Source: Halobacillus litoralis
Lineage (GTDB): Bacteria > Bacillota > Bacilli > Bacillales > Halobacillaceae
Reading direction: 5' to 3'
Assembly: GCF_020524085.2 (NCBI RefSeq)
Contig: NZ_CP129016.1
Span: forward strand, 1,296,001-1,360,000
Length of the DNA: 64,000 nucleotides
Shown here in pieces: positions 1 through 8,718 of this stretch; position 1 is the first letter of the stretch; each line of letters opens with the position of its first letter. Position numbers and translations under genes: made by a program. The notes beneath the pieces are model-generated. The model did not search any database. It saw only the letters and a program-made list of their open reading frames with translations, and was not told where the DNA came from.

Positions 1-645
1 TCGAGATGTTTTCGGGCTTCGTTGCCCTGGTTGAGCGTTAGGGGTGGTTGGGAAGCTACTCGTCTAGCTCCATCGCCCAGACACTCGCGTCATAAGCAGA
101 ACAGCAAAGGAATAAAAAAGCACATCCCGTTGTTGTTCTGCTTATGCCAGTCGTGTCTACCAGGGCGATTCCGCATTTGAAGACTTTCCTGTGGGGAGTG
201 GCGAGCTTCCTCGGGCAAACGCCCTGCGGGATCTCGCCTATCTCCTTCTCCCGCGGGAGTCTCGCAGCTTCCCAACCACCCTGTTCAATGTATGTGAGAA
301 ACGCCCCCCTTCACCAAGTGAGGTTGTCTTCCGCTATCCCGATTGTTAAAAGTAAAAAACGCTCTGTATCAAGCTTGCAGGATTCTAATACCTGAGCATC
401 GGAGTTTTATCCTTATACCATCAAACTAATAGCTGATTTTTTAGGAAGTGGTTTCGAGACACTGATATAGAAAAGGGGCGGAGGGGAATGGTGAGACTCC
501 TGCGGGAAAAAAGTGCAGGGTGAGACCCCACAGGACGAAGTCCGAGGAGGCTCACCGCGCTCCCGCGGAAAGCGAGCTATTCCCCGCAGCCCCTATCCAC
601 TCAACAACAGTCTCGAAACTGAGTCTCCAAGAAACCTGCCATATT
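1..645. repeat. Composite palindromic intergenic repeat, copy 1 (cut by window edge)
   Basis: Non-coding element made of two arms. The left arm (about 1-330) pairs GGGAAGCT near 50 with AGCTTCCC near 270. The right arm (about 470-600) contains GGTGAGACTCC and GGAGGCTCACCG in inverted arrangement and is related to the left arm in opposite orientation. The left end TCGAGATG and the right end GTCTCGAAACTGAGTC (610-625) are the element's terminal inverted repeats. The right flank AAACCTGCCATATT recurs beside other copies. The same composite occurs near 18.2, 30.2, 33.0 and 49.0 kb. No open reading frame inside looks real. The 330-440 stretch is the spacer between the arms. Confidence 0.85.
63..183. 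repeat. Small palindromic insertion nested in repeat copy 1
   Basis: Compared with copies 3 and 4, where GCTACTCG runs straight into CTTTCCTG, this copy is interrupted by about 121 bp. The insert folds as one long hairpin. ATAAGCAGAACAGCAA pairs with the inverted TTGTTGTTCTGCTTAT around a ~22-nt loop, and the outer parts CATCGCCCAGACAC and GTGTCT..GGGCGAT also pair. No clear target duplication or coding capacity is visible. It looks like a small non-autonomous mobile palindrome. Confidence 0.65.
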
Positions 646-670
646 GTTCAATAATTGGGTATGAAAAATT

Positions 671-1855
671 CTATTCTGGAGCTACCCATGGTTCGGTTTG
701 TTTTCTGTAGTCCAAAATCGTGAGCAGTAAGACGAGAAGGAAAAGGAAGCTGGACAGTTTGAATAGCGTAGCGGTTTCAACGAACTGATAAATAAACCCT
801 AGAATGAATGCACTTGAGCCGATTCCGAGATCAATCGATGAATAGTACATCCCGTTAGCAATCCCGCTTCGCTCTGTCGTCGTTTTGGAAATGACCCATG
901 CTTGAAGAGCAGGCATCATGGACCCGAACCCAATCCCGAATATAGCTCCTGCAATGACTAAGTGGATGTTTGAACTAGCTAGAGCGAGCACCCACATGGC
1001 GCTAAACGAAAGAATAGAGCAAATCATGATTAATTTCCACGGGCCGTTTTTATCAAAGTAGCGACCTGTGATTGGTCTCGTTATGGTCGCAAATACAGCA
1101 TTAAAGAAATAGAAGAGAAAAGTCCCGGAAAGTCCTTGTTCGTTGCCGAAAATCACGATATAGGTAACAACAGAGCCATAGCCGAAGGTATTCAAGATTG
1201 TAACGAGTGCCGGATACCAGCTTCTTTTTTCAATGAGGGAGCCAGTAAAAGAAAAGCGTGGAGGATTTTCTTGATTCTTATATACCTGCTCAGGTGTTAC
1301 AAATCTGGTAACAGAGAAAAGAACAATGGCAATAATACCTAAGGCAACAGCAATACCAACGAGTAGGTCGAAGGAATAATTCTGGTAAAGGTAGATACCC
1401 AGGCTCGGAGCCATAATCATCCCTACCGTTACGGAAAGCCCGAAATACCCCATGCCCTCTCCTACACGTCTTCTTGGAACAAGATCGACAGCGGCGGTCC
1501 CGTTTACTGTTGTAGACCACCCCCAGGCAATTCCGTGAATGAAACGAATGATTAAAAGAATCACAACCACTTGGGTAATCGGGTAAAGTGCGGTCATGAT
1601 TAGTAGGGAAGTGGCTCCAATCAAAACAAGGATTTTACGTGGCCGCGTCATCAGCAGGTGGCCGATGAAAGGACGAATGATGATTGCGGCAAAAGCGAAC
1701 GTCGTTGTGATCAGTCCTACTTGTAAACTCGAGCCTCCAATGGATTCAATATAGGGAGGCAGATTTGGAAGAAGCATTTGAAAGCTCATAAATGTGAATA
1801 GGTTGGCTAAGATTAAAAATATGAACGGCCATGTCCAAAGTTTAGGTTGTGGCAT
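671..1855 (-). CDS. MFS transporter
   Basis: A 394-residue integral membrane protein of the major facilitator superfamily with about 12 hydrophobic segments in two six-helix halves. The arginine-rich loop between helices 2 and 3 (IGHLLMTRPRK) is typical of drug or small-molecule exporters, but the substrate cannot be read from the sequence. The ATG at 1855 is chosen because GAGGAAAAG lies just upstream on the minus strand and the product opens with MPQPKLWTWPF. A longer frame to 1909 lacks a good ribosome-binding site. It follows the AI-2E-type gene on the same strand, but a terminator separates the two, so it is probably transcribed separately. Confidence 0.85.
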   Translation of the reverse strand: MPQPKLWTWPFIFLILANLFTFMSFQMLLPNLPPYIESIGGSSLQVGLITTTFAFAAIIIRPFIGHLLMTRPRKILVLIGATSLLIMTALYPITQVVVILLIIRFIHGIAWGWSTTVNGTAAVDLVPRRRVGEGMGYFGLSVTVGMIMAPSLGIYLYQNYSFDLLVGIAVALGIIAIVLFSVTRFVTPEQVYKNQENPPRFSFTGSLIEKRSWYPALVTILNTFGYGSVVTYIVIFGNEQGLSGTFLFYFFNAVFATITRPITGRYFDKNGPWKLIMICSILSFSAMWVLALASSNIHLVIAGAIFGIGFGSMMPALQAWVISKTTTERSGIANGMYYSSIDLGIGSSAFILGFIYQFVETATLFKLSSFLFLLVLLLTILDYRKQTEPWVAPE

Positions 1856-1892
1856 TTCTTTTCCTCGCTTTCCGTGTAGTTCGCCTTGTTTG

Positions 1893-1926
1893 CAAAAAAT
1901 GAAACCCACTATAAATAGCGGGCTTC
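1893..1926 (-). terminator. Rho-independent terminator
   Basis: Read on the minus strand, a GC-rich stem (AGCCCGCTA / TAGTGGGTTT) with a short AT loop is followed by a T-rich tail. It lies just after the AI-2E-type gene and before the MFS gene. Confidence 0.7.
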
Positions 1927-1934
1927 AGCAGATA

Positions 1935-3011
1935 TTATTCTGGATTCGTTGTTTCTCTTCTTTCCAGCCATACTTCGTAAAAATGACTGATGATGGCTTT
2001 CAGTACCGCGTAGGTCGGGATCGCGAACAACAATCCCAGGAATCCGGCGAGACTTCCTGCTGCCAGAATCAATGTGATGATGGTCAGTGGGTGGATACTG
2101 AGCGCTTTTCCCATGACGTTTGGAGATACAAAGTTTCCTTCCAGCTGTTGGGCAATAATTGTAATAACGGCCACCCAGACAGCAAGGATCGGATCCTGGA
2201 ACAGTCCAACAAGTAAGGCTGGAATCACTGCTAAAAATGGTCCAACGAAAGGAATGACATTCATAACCATGGCAAACAAAGCTAGGGTGAGGGCATACTT
2301 CAAGTCTATGATCATGTATCCGATCAAAAGCAGCAGGCCAACGACGATACTTACCGTCATTTGTCCCAGGATGAAAGCGTTCAGCGTGTAATCGACGGAA
2401 CCGGCCAGCTTTTCAAAGCTTTTTGCAGCACGGTCACTTAAAAACTTCTTAATGAAGGGCACAAGCTTATCTCCATCTTTCAACATGAAGAATAGGAAGA
2501 AAGGGATAAGCACGAGGGCGAAGACAAATCCGATCAGCTGGCTGACGACGTTGATAATGACCGTCGGTGCTCCCTGTAGATATGTTTCTAAGTTATTGAC
2601 TACATTATCAATGGTACTGTTGAATTCACTTGGAATAATATCCTGATTTTGCTGCCAGTACGTAACGGTTTCACTTAGCATATCAGCCATATCAGGAATA
2701 TTGTCCACAAGTTTTGTGAATTGCTCCTGGGCGATTGGAGCAATGAAACGAGTGATCAAGAATCCGATGAATATGTAGAAAAGAAAGATGATCAGAATCC
2801 CTAGTATACGTGGGACCCGGTATTTTTCTAATAGCTGCAGCATCGGACGAGAAATATAAAAAAGAATCCCTCCGCCAATGAGAGGAACAGCGATGGCTGC
2901 AATATAGGTCAGAATGGGTTCAAAGAAAAAATGAATTTGGTTTAATAATAAAACCAACAAGGAGAGAAGGATAGCGGTAACAATGACTTGGAACCAACGT
3001 TTATGAATCAA
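1935..3011 (-). CDS. AI-2E family transporter (YdbI/YtvI-like)
   Basis: About 358 residues with the AI-2E transporter (PF01594) profile: two N-terminal hydrophobic segments, a central soluble region (about 60-150), then paired helices including the glycine-rich NVIPFVGPFLAVIPALLVG and the C-terminal LAAGSLAGFLGLLFAIPTYAVLK. Members have been linked to autoinducer-2 export or, in halophiles, to Na+(Li+)/H+ antiport; which applies here cannot be decided. The TTG at 3011 is preferred because AAAGGTG sits 9 bases upstream. A GTG at 3023 overlaps that site. Confidence 0.82.
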   Translation of the reverse strand: MIHKRWFQVIVTAILLSLLVLLLNQIHFFFEPILTYIAAIAVPLIGGGILFYISRPMLQLLEKYRVPRILGILIIFLFYIFIGFLITRFIAPIAQEQFTKLVDNIPDMADMLSETVTYWQQNQDIIPSEFNSTIDNVVNNLETYLQGAPTVIINVVSQLIGFVFALVLIPFFLFFMLKDGDKLVPFIKKFLSDRAAKSFEKLAGSVDYTLNAFILGQMTVSIVVGLLLLIGYMIIDLKYALTLALFAMVMNVIPFVGPFLAVIPALLVGLFQDPILAVWVAVITIIAQQLEGNFVSPNVMGKALSIHPLTIITLILAAGSLAGFLGLLFAIPTYAVLKAIISHFYEVWLERRETTNPE

Positions 3012-3148
3012 AAGCGGACACACCTTTTTATAAGAGTTTAATCACTATGTTAAGAATACCAAAGTTTGCCGGTGAAGCAATACATTTACTTTTAATCTTA
3101 GTAAGAATAAACTGAAAAAAGAAGCATGAATTTGGAGGAGGAACTTGA

Positions 3149-4381
3149 ATGAAGAATGAATTACTAGAACGCTTTACTTCTTACGTGAAAATCGACACAC
3201 AATCGAATGAAAACAGCCCGGCCACTCCTTCGACCGAAAAACAATGGGAGCTCGCCAATAAACTGGTGAATGAATTGAAGGAGATGGGAATGGAGGAGGT
3301 CACAGTCGATGACCACGCCTATGTGATGGCGACCCTTCCAGCCAATACGGAGAAAGAAGTTCCTGTGATCGGTTTTCTTGCACACATCGATACAGCGACA
3401 GACTTTACTGGGGCAGGAGTGAACCCGCAGGTGATAGAGGACTATGACGGCGGTGCTATTCAATTGAACAAGGAGGTTGTGCTGTCACCAGAAGAATTTC
3501 CGGAACTTCCTACATATAAAGGGCAGACATTGATTACGACAGATGGTACGACACTTCTCGGAGCGGACAACAAAGCGGGAATTACGGAAATTATGACAGC
3601 CCTCCATCATTTGATTAAGAACCCTGATATCAAACATGGAAAGATTCGGGTAGCTTTCACTCCGGATGAGGAGATTGGAAGAGGTCCGCACAAATTTGAC
3701 GTGGAACGGTTTGGTGCGTCTTATGCTTATACGGTCGACGGTGGTCCGCTTGGAGAACTCCAATATGAGAGCTTTAATGCGGCAACAGCTAAAGTGGTCT
3801 TCCATGGCCATAGCGTGCACCCCGGCACAGCCAAGAATAAAATGGTGAACGCGGCGAAGTTGGCGGTGATGTTTCAAGAATTGTTACCTGAACAAGAAGC
3901 TCCTGAGCATACAGAAGAGTATGAAGGCTTTTTCCATCTTCACTCGATTCAGGGAGACGTAGAGAAAGCTGAATTGACTTATTTGATTCGGGACCACGAC
4001 AAAGAAGCGTTTCATCAGAAGAAAGAGAAGATGAAGCATATGGCAGAAACCATCCGTGAAAAATATGGTATGAAACGAGTGGAACTGACAGTTGAAGATC
4101 AGTATTACAACATGGGGGACAAGATCAAACCTGTGAAACATATTGTAGATATCGCTCATGCTGCTATGGTGAATAAAGAAGTAACTCCGCTTGTGAAGCC
4201 GATCAGGGGAGGGACCGATGGGTCTCAGCTTTCCTATATGGGGCTCCCTACTCCAAACTTATTCACAGGTGGAGAGAATTTTCACGGAAAGTATGAGTAT
4301 GTTTCGCTTGAAAGTATGGAAAAAGCGACCCAGGTCATTGTTGAGATTGCCCGGTTATTCGAAGAAAAAGCAGAAAAATAA
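3149..4381 (+). CDS. pepT: Peptidase T (tripeptide aminopeptidase)
   Basis: A 410-residue cytosolic zinc aminopeptidase of family M20B that releases the N-terminal residue of tripeptides. The metal and catalytic motifs are in order: [14 protein letters not shown] with His79, [20 protein letters not shown] with the Glu pair, YTVDGG, and near the C-terminus [16 protein letters not shown] and the final metal His in [11 protein letters not shown]. Length matches bacterial PepT (about 405-410). The start has a strong GGAGGAGG site. The gene stands alone between a divergent transporter and the manganese riboswitch. Confidence 0.96.
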   Translation: MKNELLERFTSYVKIDTQSNENSPATPSTEKQWELANKLVNELKEMGMEEVTVDDHAYVMATLPANTEKEVPVIGFLAHIDTATDFTGAGVNPQVIEDYDGGAIQLNKEVVLSPEEFPELPTYKGQTLITTDGTTLLGADNKAGITEIMTALHHLIKNPDIKHGKIRVAFTPDEEIGRGPHKFDVERFGASYAYTVDGGPLGELQYESFNAATAKVVFHGHSVHPGTAKNKMVNAAKLAVMFQELLPEQEAPEHTEEYEGFFHLHSIQGDVEKAELTYLIRDHDKEAFHQKKEKMKHMAETIREKYGMKRVELTVEDQYYNMGDKIKPVKHIVDIAHAAMVNKEVTPLVKPIRGGTDGSQLSYMGLPTPNLFTGGENFHGKYEYVSLESMEKATQVIVEIARLFEEKAEK

Positions 4382-4517
4382 CAGAAGACGCGAATAGCTC
4401 AAACGTTCGTTCAATGTTGCATAAGGAAACCTTCCTGTCCTCATACTAGAATTATTCTATAATGTGGGCAGGAAGGCGTTGACAAAACACCGTTGCGTGC
4501 TATGATGAAGGATAGAA

Positions 4518-4640
4518 GTAGCATTCCTAAAGGGGAGTAGCTGGGACAATAAAGTCGTCATTTCGGGAAACATTCCCCGGCTTTATTGGCAACGGAAGTT
4601 GTTAGCGAGACCTTTACCCGCTGTGGTAAAGGTCTATTGT
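4518..4640 (+). promoter_or_regulatory. yybP-ykoY manganese riboswitch aptamer
   Basis: The two conserved signatures are present: AAAGGGGAGTAGC (4530-4541) and GCGAGACCTTTACC (4605-4618), joined by a paired segment with CCCCGGCTTTATTG. This class binds Mn2+ and in B. subtilis precedes ykoY. The downstream gene here is a TerC/YkoY protein, as expected. The 3' part GACCTTTACC pairs with GGTAAAGGTC (4625-4634), a structure that can exchange with the downstream terminator. Confidence 0.9.
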
Positions 4641-4643
4641 TTT

Positions 4644-4675
4644 GGTCCTTACCATAGTGGTGGGGACCATTTTTT
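4644..4675 (+). terminator. Riboswitch-controlled terminator
   Basis: The stem GGTCC..GGACC (4644-4668) is followed by six T residues. It sits between the Mn2+ aptamer and the TerC-family gene, so it is the likely expression platform: terminated without metal, read through with metal. The T-run directly abuts an ATG at 4676 that is probably not the start codon. Confidence 0.75.
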
Positions 4676-4696
4676 ATGGAAAAGGAGAGAATAGAA

Positions 4697-5473
4697 TTGG
4701 ATGCTCAATTATTGATTGAATACGGTTGGGTTTTGATCGTGCTTGTCGGTCTGGAAGGAATTCTTGCCGCGGACAACGCTCTTGTACTAGCGATCATGGT
4801 CAAACACCTGCCGGAGGAAAAAAGGAAAAAGGCGTTATTTTACGGTTTAGCGGGTGCATTTATACTTAGATTTGGATCTCTGTTTATCATTTCCTTCCTT
4901 GTAGACGTATGGCAGGTTCAAGCATTGGGTGCCGCTTACTTGCTATTCATTTCAGGAAAACACCTCTTTGATCGGTGGCGGACCAAAGGGGATGATTATG
5001 AAGAAGAAATGGAAGAAGATGCAGGGGATCAGCGTGGTAAAGGCTTTTGGGCGACTGTCCTTAAAGTAGAGCTTGCCGACCTGGCTTTCGCCGTGGACTC
5101 TATATTGGCTGCCGTTGCTCTTGCTGTCGCTTTGCCTGAAACAGACTTACCGGAAGTCGGAAGCTTGGATGGTGCCCAGTTCGCCGTCATTCTCGCCGGT
5201 GGTATGATCGGAATCATCATCATGCGATTTGCAGCCAATGTTTTTGTGAAACTGTTAAAGTCCCGTCCTGGATTGGAAGTGGCAGCTTTTGTCATTGTCG
5301 GCTGGGTAGGAATTAAGCTTGTCGTTTCAACGCTGGCTCATCCGAATATACAAATGATCGATGAACACTTTGCTCATTCAGCTTTATGGAAAATCATCTT
5401 CTATTCTGTCCTTGTCCTTATTGCAGTACTTGGATGGTTCTTATCAGAAAAAAGAGAAGTGGAAGAAGAATAA
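4697..5473 (+). CDS. TerC family membrane protein (YkoY-like), manganese efflux
   Basis: A 258-residue protein with about seven hydrophobic segments. The signature EGILAADNALVLAIMVKHLP near the N-terminus and VELADLAFAVDSILAAVALA in the middle carry the conserved acidic residues of the TerC family. An acidic cytoplasmic loop (YEEEMEEDAGDQRG) separates the halves. YkoY-type proteins export Mn2+ or load it onto secreted proteins; the Mn2+ riboswitch supports that role. The TTG at 4697 is chosen: AAAGGAG lies 9 bases upstream and the product then starts MDAQLLIEYGW like YkoY, whereas the upstream ATG at 4676 overlaps the terminator T-run. Confidence 0.9.
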   Translation: MDAQLLIEYGWVLIVLVGLEGILAADNALVLAIMVKHLPEEKRKKALFYGLAGAFILRFGSLFIISFLVDVWQVQALGAAYLLFISGKHLFDRWRTKGDDYEEEMEEDAGDQRGKGFWATVLKVELADLAFAVDSILAAVALAVALPETDLPEVGSLDGAQFAVILAGGMIGIIIMRFAANVFVKLLKSRPGLEVAAFVIVGWVGIKLVVSTLAHPNIQMIDEHFAHSALWKIIFYSVLVLIAVLGWFLSEKREVEEE

Positions 5474-5476
5474 CAA

Positions 5477-5505
5477 AAAAGCTGTGGCCTTTGCCACAGC
5501 TTTTC
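5477..5505 (+). terminator. Rho-independent terminator
   Basis: The stem AAAGCTGTGGC / GCCACAGCTTTT with a short loop and T-tail follows the TerC-family stop codon within a few bases. Confidence 0.85.
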
Positions 5506-5580
5506 TTATGGGCAAAATCTTTTACTTTCCTTATGAGCAAGTTAAGATAAAAGGAGAGGAAAACAAAGGAGGGCTTACTA

Positions 5581-5775
5581 ATGGGTAAGGCAGCTCAACA
5601 TCCTTCACAACAGTTTCATTATATAAAGAATAGAATTCAAATGCTCAACCAAGTCGTGTCCAGCATGGATGCAGAAGATGTGGATATCAAAGATTTCAAT
5701 CGTGTTTTGGAAATGATTGAACAGCTGCAGGTGAAAATGTCCCGCTTTAAAAAAGATTGGGAGCAGGAATCTTGA
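5581..5775 (+). CDS. Small SE1561-family-like protein
   Basis: A 64-residue, predicted cytosolic, mostly helical protein (FHYIKNRIQMLNQVVSSMD, then FNRVLEMIEQLQVKMSRFK). It resembles the uncharacterised SE1561 family of short Firmicute proteins; I know no function. AGGAGGG precedes the ATG. Its stop overlaps the TTG start of the acetyltransferase by four bases, indicating translational coupling. Confidence 0.65.
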   Translation: MGKAAQHPSQQFHYIKNRIQMLNQVVSSMDAEDVDIKDFNRVLEMIEQLQVKMSRFKKDWEQES

Positions 5776-6227
5776 AGGTTCAATGGACACCAGCTACTCA
5801 ACAAGAAGCAGAAAAAATTGCAGCCTGGAAGTATCCTGCCCCCTATGATTTTTATGATATGACGGCTGACGAAGAAGATTTGGAGTTATTCATAAATCCA
5901 GAGAAGCGGAGTCCCCATACGTACATTGCACATCAAGGTGGGGAGTTGATCGGCTTTCTGACCGTAGATGTGAAAGATCATCCTACCGTTGATCTTGGAT
6001 TAGGTATGCACCCTGATGAAGCAGGAAAAGGGCAGGGGGAAAGTTTCGTACACTCGTGTCTCTGTTTTGTGAGAGAAAGGTATCAAGCAGATTCTTTTAC
6101 ACTTTCCGTTGCTACTTTCAATGAGCGTGCAATTGCTGTTTACGAGCGTGTAGGTTTCAAAAGGACGCACACGTTTACGCAGGCAACAAATGGGGGACAT
6201 TATGAGTTCCTATCTATGGAAAAATAA
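5772..6227 (+). CDS. GNAT family N-acetyltransferase
   Basis: A 151-residue single-domain acetyltransferase. The acetyl-CoA binding segment reads LGMHPDEAGKGQGESFV (the Q/RxxGxG/A equivalent is GKGQGE), followed by the typical C-terminal NERAIAVYERVGFKR. The N-terminus has the AWKYPAPYDFYDM pattern common in this subgroup. Substrate unknown. The TTG at 5772 overlaps the stop of the preceding small gene (TTGA), and GGGAGCAGG upstream can serve as ribosome-binding site. The OsmC gene follows after 18 bases, so the three likely form one operon. Confidence 0.82.
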   Translation: MKVQWTPATQQEAEKIAAWKYPAPYDFYDMTADEEDLELFINPEKRSPHTYIAHQGGELIGFLTVDVKDHPTVDLGLGMHPDEAGKGQGESFVHSCLCFVRERYQADSFTLSVATFNERAIAVYERVGFKRTHTFTQATNGGHYEFLSMEK

Positions 6228-6245
6228 AAGAAGGAGAGTGACATC

Positions 6246-6695
6246 ATGGCTTTGCATCATTTTCATTTAAAAGCCGACTGGCCAGGCGGAAGGAATGAAG
6301 TCGGCTACATTGAATCAGAAAAACTGAAAACAAAAATATCGATTCCGAAAGAGATGGATGGCCCAGACGTAGGGACCAATCCAGACGAGATGCTTCTCGG
6401 AGCGGCGGCCACCTGTTATATCATCAGCCTCGCAGCTATGATTGAAAGGGCGGAATTGCCGTTGAAAGAAATGGACATGCAGTCAGAAGGAATCGTTGAT
6501 GTGACCGATGGAGTCTTCACCTATCAAAAAATCATTCACAAACCGAGAGTCGTCCTACGCGCAGAAGCGGACGAAAAAGATTTATCCAAACTGAACCGTC
6601 TCATTGAAAAGGCGGAAAAGAGCTGCATGATCTCAAAAGCCATTCAGGGTAATGTTGAACTTGAAATGGAAGCAGACACAAGCATTGCTGAATGA
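6246..6695 (+). CDS. OsmC family peroxiredoxin-like protein (SACOL1771-like)
   Basis: A 149-residue protein with the OsmC/Ohr fold: the first redox cysteine in LGAAATCYIISLA (Cys57) and the second in KAEKSCMISKA (Cys127). These two positions form the peroxidatic pair that reduces organic hydroperoxides in the family. The start is supported by AAGGAGAG. A strong terminator follows directly. Regulation is not visible; no OhrR gene lies in the window. Confidence 0.88.
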   Translation: MALHHFHLKADWPGGRNEVGYIESEKLKTKISIPKEMDGPDVGTNPDEMLLGAAATCYIISLAAMIERAELPLKEMDMQSEGIVDVTDGVFTYQKIIHKPRVVLRAEADEKDLSKLNRLIEKAEKSCMISKAIQGNVELEMEADTSIAE

Positions 6696-6696
6696 C

Positions 6697-6733
6697 AAAA
6701 AAGGACGGCCACCTTAGGAGGCCGTCCTTTTTT
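6697..6733 (+). terminator. Bidirectional Rho-independent terminator
   Basis: The stem AAAGGACGGCC / GGCCGTCCTTT with T-rich ends on both strands lies between the converging OsmC and alpha-glucosidase genes, so it can serve both. Confidence 0.88.
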
Positions 6734-6760
6734 AGTTTTCATCGAATAGGTGGTAAAAGG

Positions 6761-8422
6761 TTATTGGTTTAGTAAATAAACACGTGCTTCAAAAGGTTTA
6801 AGTGTAAAACTCGTTTCATCCACATGTTTATCTACAATTAGGTTTGATAGAATTAAATCCTTCGAGTTCAGAGTATAAGAGGACTTAAATGCTGCTGTAT
6901 TTTTCGTCAAGTTTGCAATCACTAAAGCGGTTTTACCATCAAGTGTTCTTGTATAAGCATAAATCTGTTTGTCGTCCGGAAGAATTAACTCATACGTCCC
7001 ATATGTGAACAGATCATGTTGCTTCTTCAGCTGAATCATTTCTTTATAATGATTCAGAATCGAATGAGGATCATCCTGCTGGTCTGCGACATTGATGGCC
7101 TTGTAGTTCGGGTTGATTTTCATCCATGGCGTACCGCTTGTGAATCCGGCGTTTTCTTCGTGGCTCCATTGCATAGGTGTACGGCTGTTATCCCTGGAGG
7201 TATTCCAAAGAATCTCCATGATATCCTCATGGGACATGCCTTGTTCTTTTTTCGTTTTATATAAATTCTTTGCCGCGACATCATCATAATCTTCAATAGA
7301 AGGGAAGGCCACATTTGTCATGCCGATTTCCTGTCCCTGATAGATGTATGGAGTTCCTTGCATGAAGAAATACATCGTGGCAATGGATGTTGCACTTTCG
7401 CGCCAGTAGACTTCATCGTCGCCCCACGTAGAAACAACACGGGCTTTATCGTGGTTTTCTACGAATAGAGCATTCCATCCGTCACCCTCCAGAGCTTTCT
7501 GCCAGCGTGTAAGGACTTTTTTCAATCCTGGGATATCCAGTTGCTGCTCTGCACCTTGATCCCAAAGATCCAGGTGTTCAAATTGGAAGATCATGTCCAT
7601 TTTTCCGTTATCGCCGACCCAGAGGTCTGCCTCATCGGCACTGACACCATTGGCTTCGCCGACGGTCATGACGTCATAATTGCTGTACGTTTCGTCTTTG
7701 AATTCTTGTAAGAATTTATGGATGCCTTCCTGATTCATATGCATATCGAAGGAAGAAACGTATTTCTCTTTCCTTGGATTTGGCATATCAGGGAAGTTCG
7801 GGCGTTTTTTAATGTGACTGATGGCATCAATGCGGAAGCCATCAATACCTTTTTCCAGCCACCAGTTGACTGTATCATATAATGCTTCACGAACTTCAGG
7901 GTTTTCCCAGTTCAGATCCGGCTGTTTAGTGGAGAACACGTGCAAATAATATTGATCTGTTTTTTCATCGTACTGCCAGGCGGAACCATCAAAGATACTT
8001 TCCCAATTGTTTGGCTCAGCACCATTTTTTCCGTCCCGCCAAATGTACCAGTCACGCTTCGGGTTGTCTTTAGAGCTTCTTGATTCAATGAACCATGGGT
8101 GTTCATCACTCGTATGGTTGAGAACAAGGTCAATGATCAGTTTCATACCACGATTGTGTACCTCTTGTAACAATCGATTGAAATCTTCCATCGTACCGAA
8201 TTCTTCTAAGATGTCCTGGTAATCGGAAATATCATACCCATTGTCGTCTTTAGGAGACTTGTACATTGGGCAGATCCAAATAAAATCGATGCCCATTTCT
8301 TTTAAATAATCAAGCCTGTCGATCATTCCTTGCAAATCCCCGATTCCGTCACCGTTCGAATCTTGAAAACTGCGAGGATAGACTTGATACCCAACCGCTT
8401 CCTTCCACCATACACGTTCCAT
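6761..8422 (-). CDS. malL: Alpha-glucosidase, GH13 subfamily 31
   Basis: A 553-residue cytosolic glycoside hydrolase releasing glucose from malto- or isomalto-oligosaccharides. GH13 motifs are in order: IDLVLNHTSDEHPW, the nucleophile in GFRIDAISHI (Asp199), the acid/base in TVGEANG (Glu256) and the transition-state Asp325 in VENHDKARVV. The residue after the nucleophile is Ala200. In the oligo-1,6-glucosidase group alpha-1,6 enzymes usually have Val there and alpha-1,4 enzymes Ala, so I infer maltase-like preference. GAGGGG precedes the ATG. The gene is alone on its strand with LacI/CcpA-like operators upstream and no sugar transporter nearby. The symbol is by family only. Confidence 0.9.
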   Translation of the reverse strand: MERVWWKEAVGYQVYPRSFQDSNGDGIGDLQGMIDRLDYLKEMGIDFIWICPMYKSPKDDNGYDISDYQDILEEFGTMEDFNRLLQEVHNRGMKLIIDLVLNHTSDEHPWFIESRSSKDNPKRDWYIWRDGKNGAEPNNWESIFDGSAWQYDEKTDQYYLHVFSTKQPDLNWENPEVREALYDTVNWWLEKGIDGFRIDAISHIKKRPNFPDMPNPRKEKYVSSFDMHMNQEGIHKFLQEFKDETYSNYDVMTVGEANGVSADEADLWVGDNGKMDMIFQFEHLDLWDQGAEQQLDIPGLKKVLTRWQKALEGDGWNALFVENHDKARVVSTWGDDEVYWRESATSIATMYFFMQGTPYIYQGQEIGMTNVAFPSIEDYDDVAAKNLYKTKKEQGMSHEDIMEILWNTSRDNSRTPMQWSHEENAGFTSGTPWMKINPNYKAINVADQQDDPHSILNHYKEMIQLKKQHDLFTYGTYELILPDDKQIYAYTRTLDGKTALVIANLTKNTAAFKSSYTLNSKDLILSNLIVDKHVDETSFTLKPFEARVYLLNQ

Positions 8423-8470
8423 AGTATTCCCCTCATTTCATTACAGTTATAGTTGCCTATCCCAGTTACA

Positions 8471-8486
8471 TGCAACCGATTGCGCA
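8471..8486 (-). promoter_or_regulatory. LacI-family-type operator upstream of alpha-glucosidase
   Basis: TGCAACCGATTGCGCA is a near palindrome with the central CG typical of LacI/GalR-family operators. It lies about 50 bases upstream of the alpha-glucosidase start. No regulator gene is visible in the window. Confidence 0.5.
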
Positions 8487-8563
8487 TATTGTGAAAAATA
8501 AAAACCTGATTACTTTCCAAGCTTTTACTAAATAGATGTTTTTATAAATACTTCTCAGTTCTG

Positions 8564-8577
8564 TGCAAACGTTTTCC
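8564..8577 (-). promoter_or_regulatory. Candidate cre / LacI-type operator
   Basis: On the minus strand GGAAAACGTTTGCA matches 12 of 14 positions of the cre consensus TGWAANCGNTNWCA. It sits about 145 bases upstream of the alpha-glucosidase, where CcpA repression would make sense for a sugar-utilisation gene. Confidence 0.5.
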
Positions 8578-8718
8578 TGATGTAATCTATCTTAGCGGAT
8601 TTTATCTGGTTTTACAATAGGGGCTGGGGTGAAAAATGAAAATAGAGGAGTTCATTTGAATTGCACTTCCTAAACAAATCCGATATGATTTATAGTGTAA
8701 CGAATAATTGAATAACGT

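Noticed and set aside
63..395. Open frames inside the composite repeats (also at 18286-18795, 30216-30545, 33052-33360, 48949-49285)
   Set aside because: They follow the palindromes, appear on both strands, are not conserved between copies and lack ribosome-binding sites.
4403..4416. CAAACGTTCGTTCA downstream of pepT as another TetR-type or LexA-type operator
   Set aside because: Two mismatches to the operator pattern and no promoter or gene start directly downstream; kept only as a weak match.
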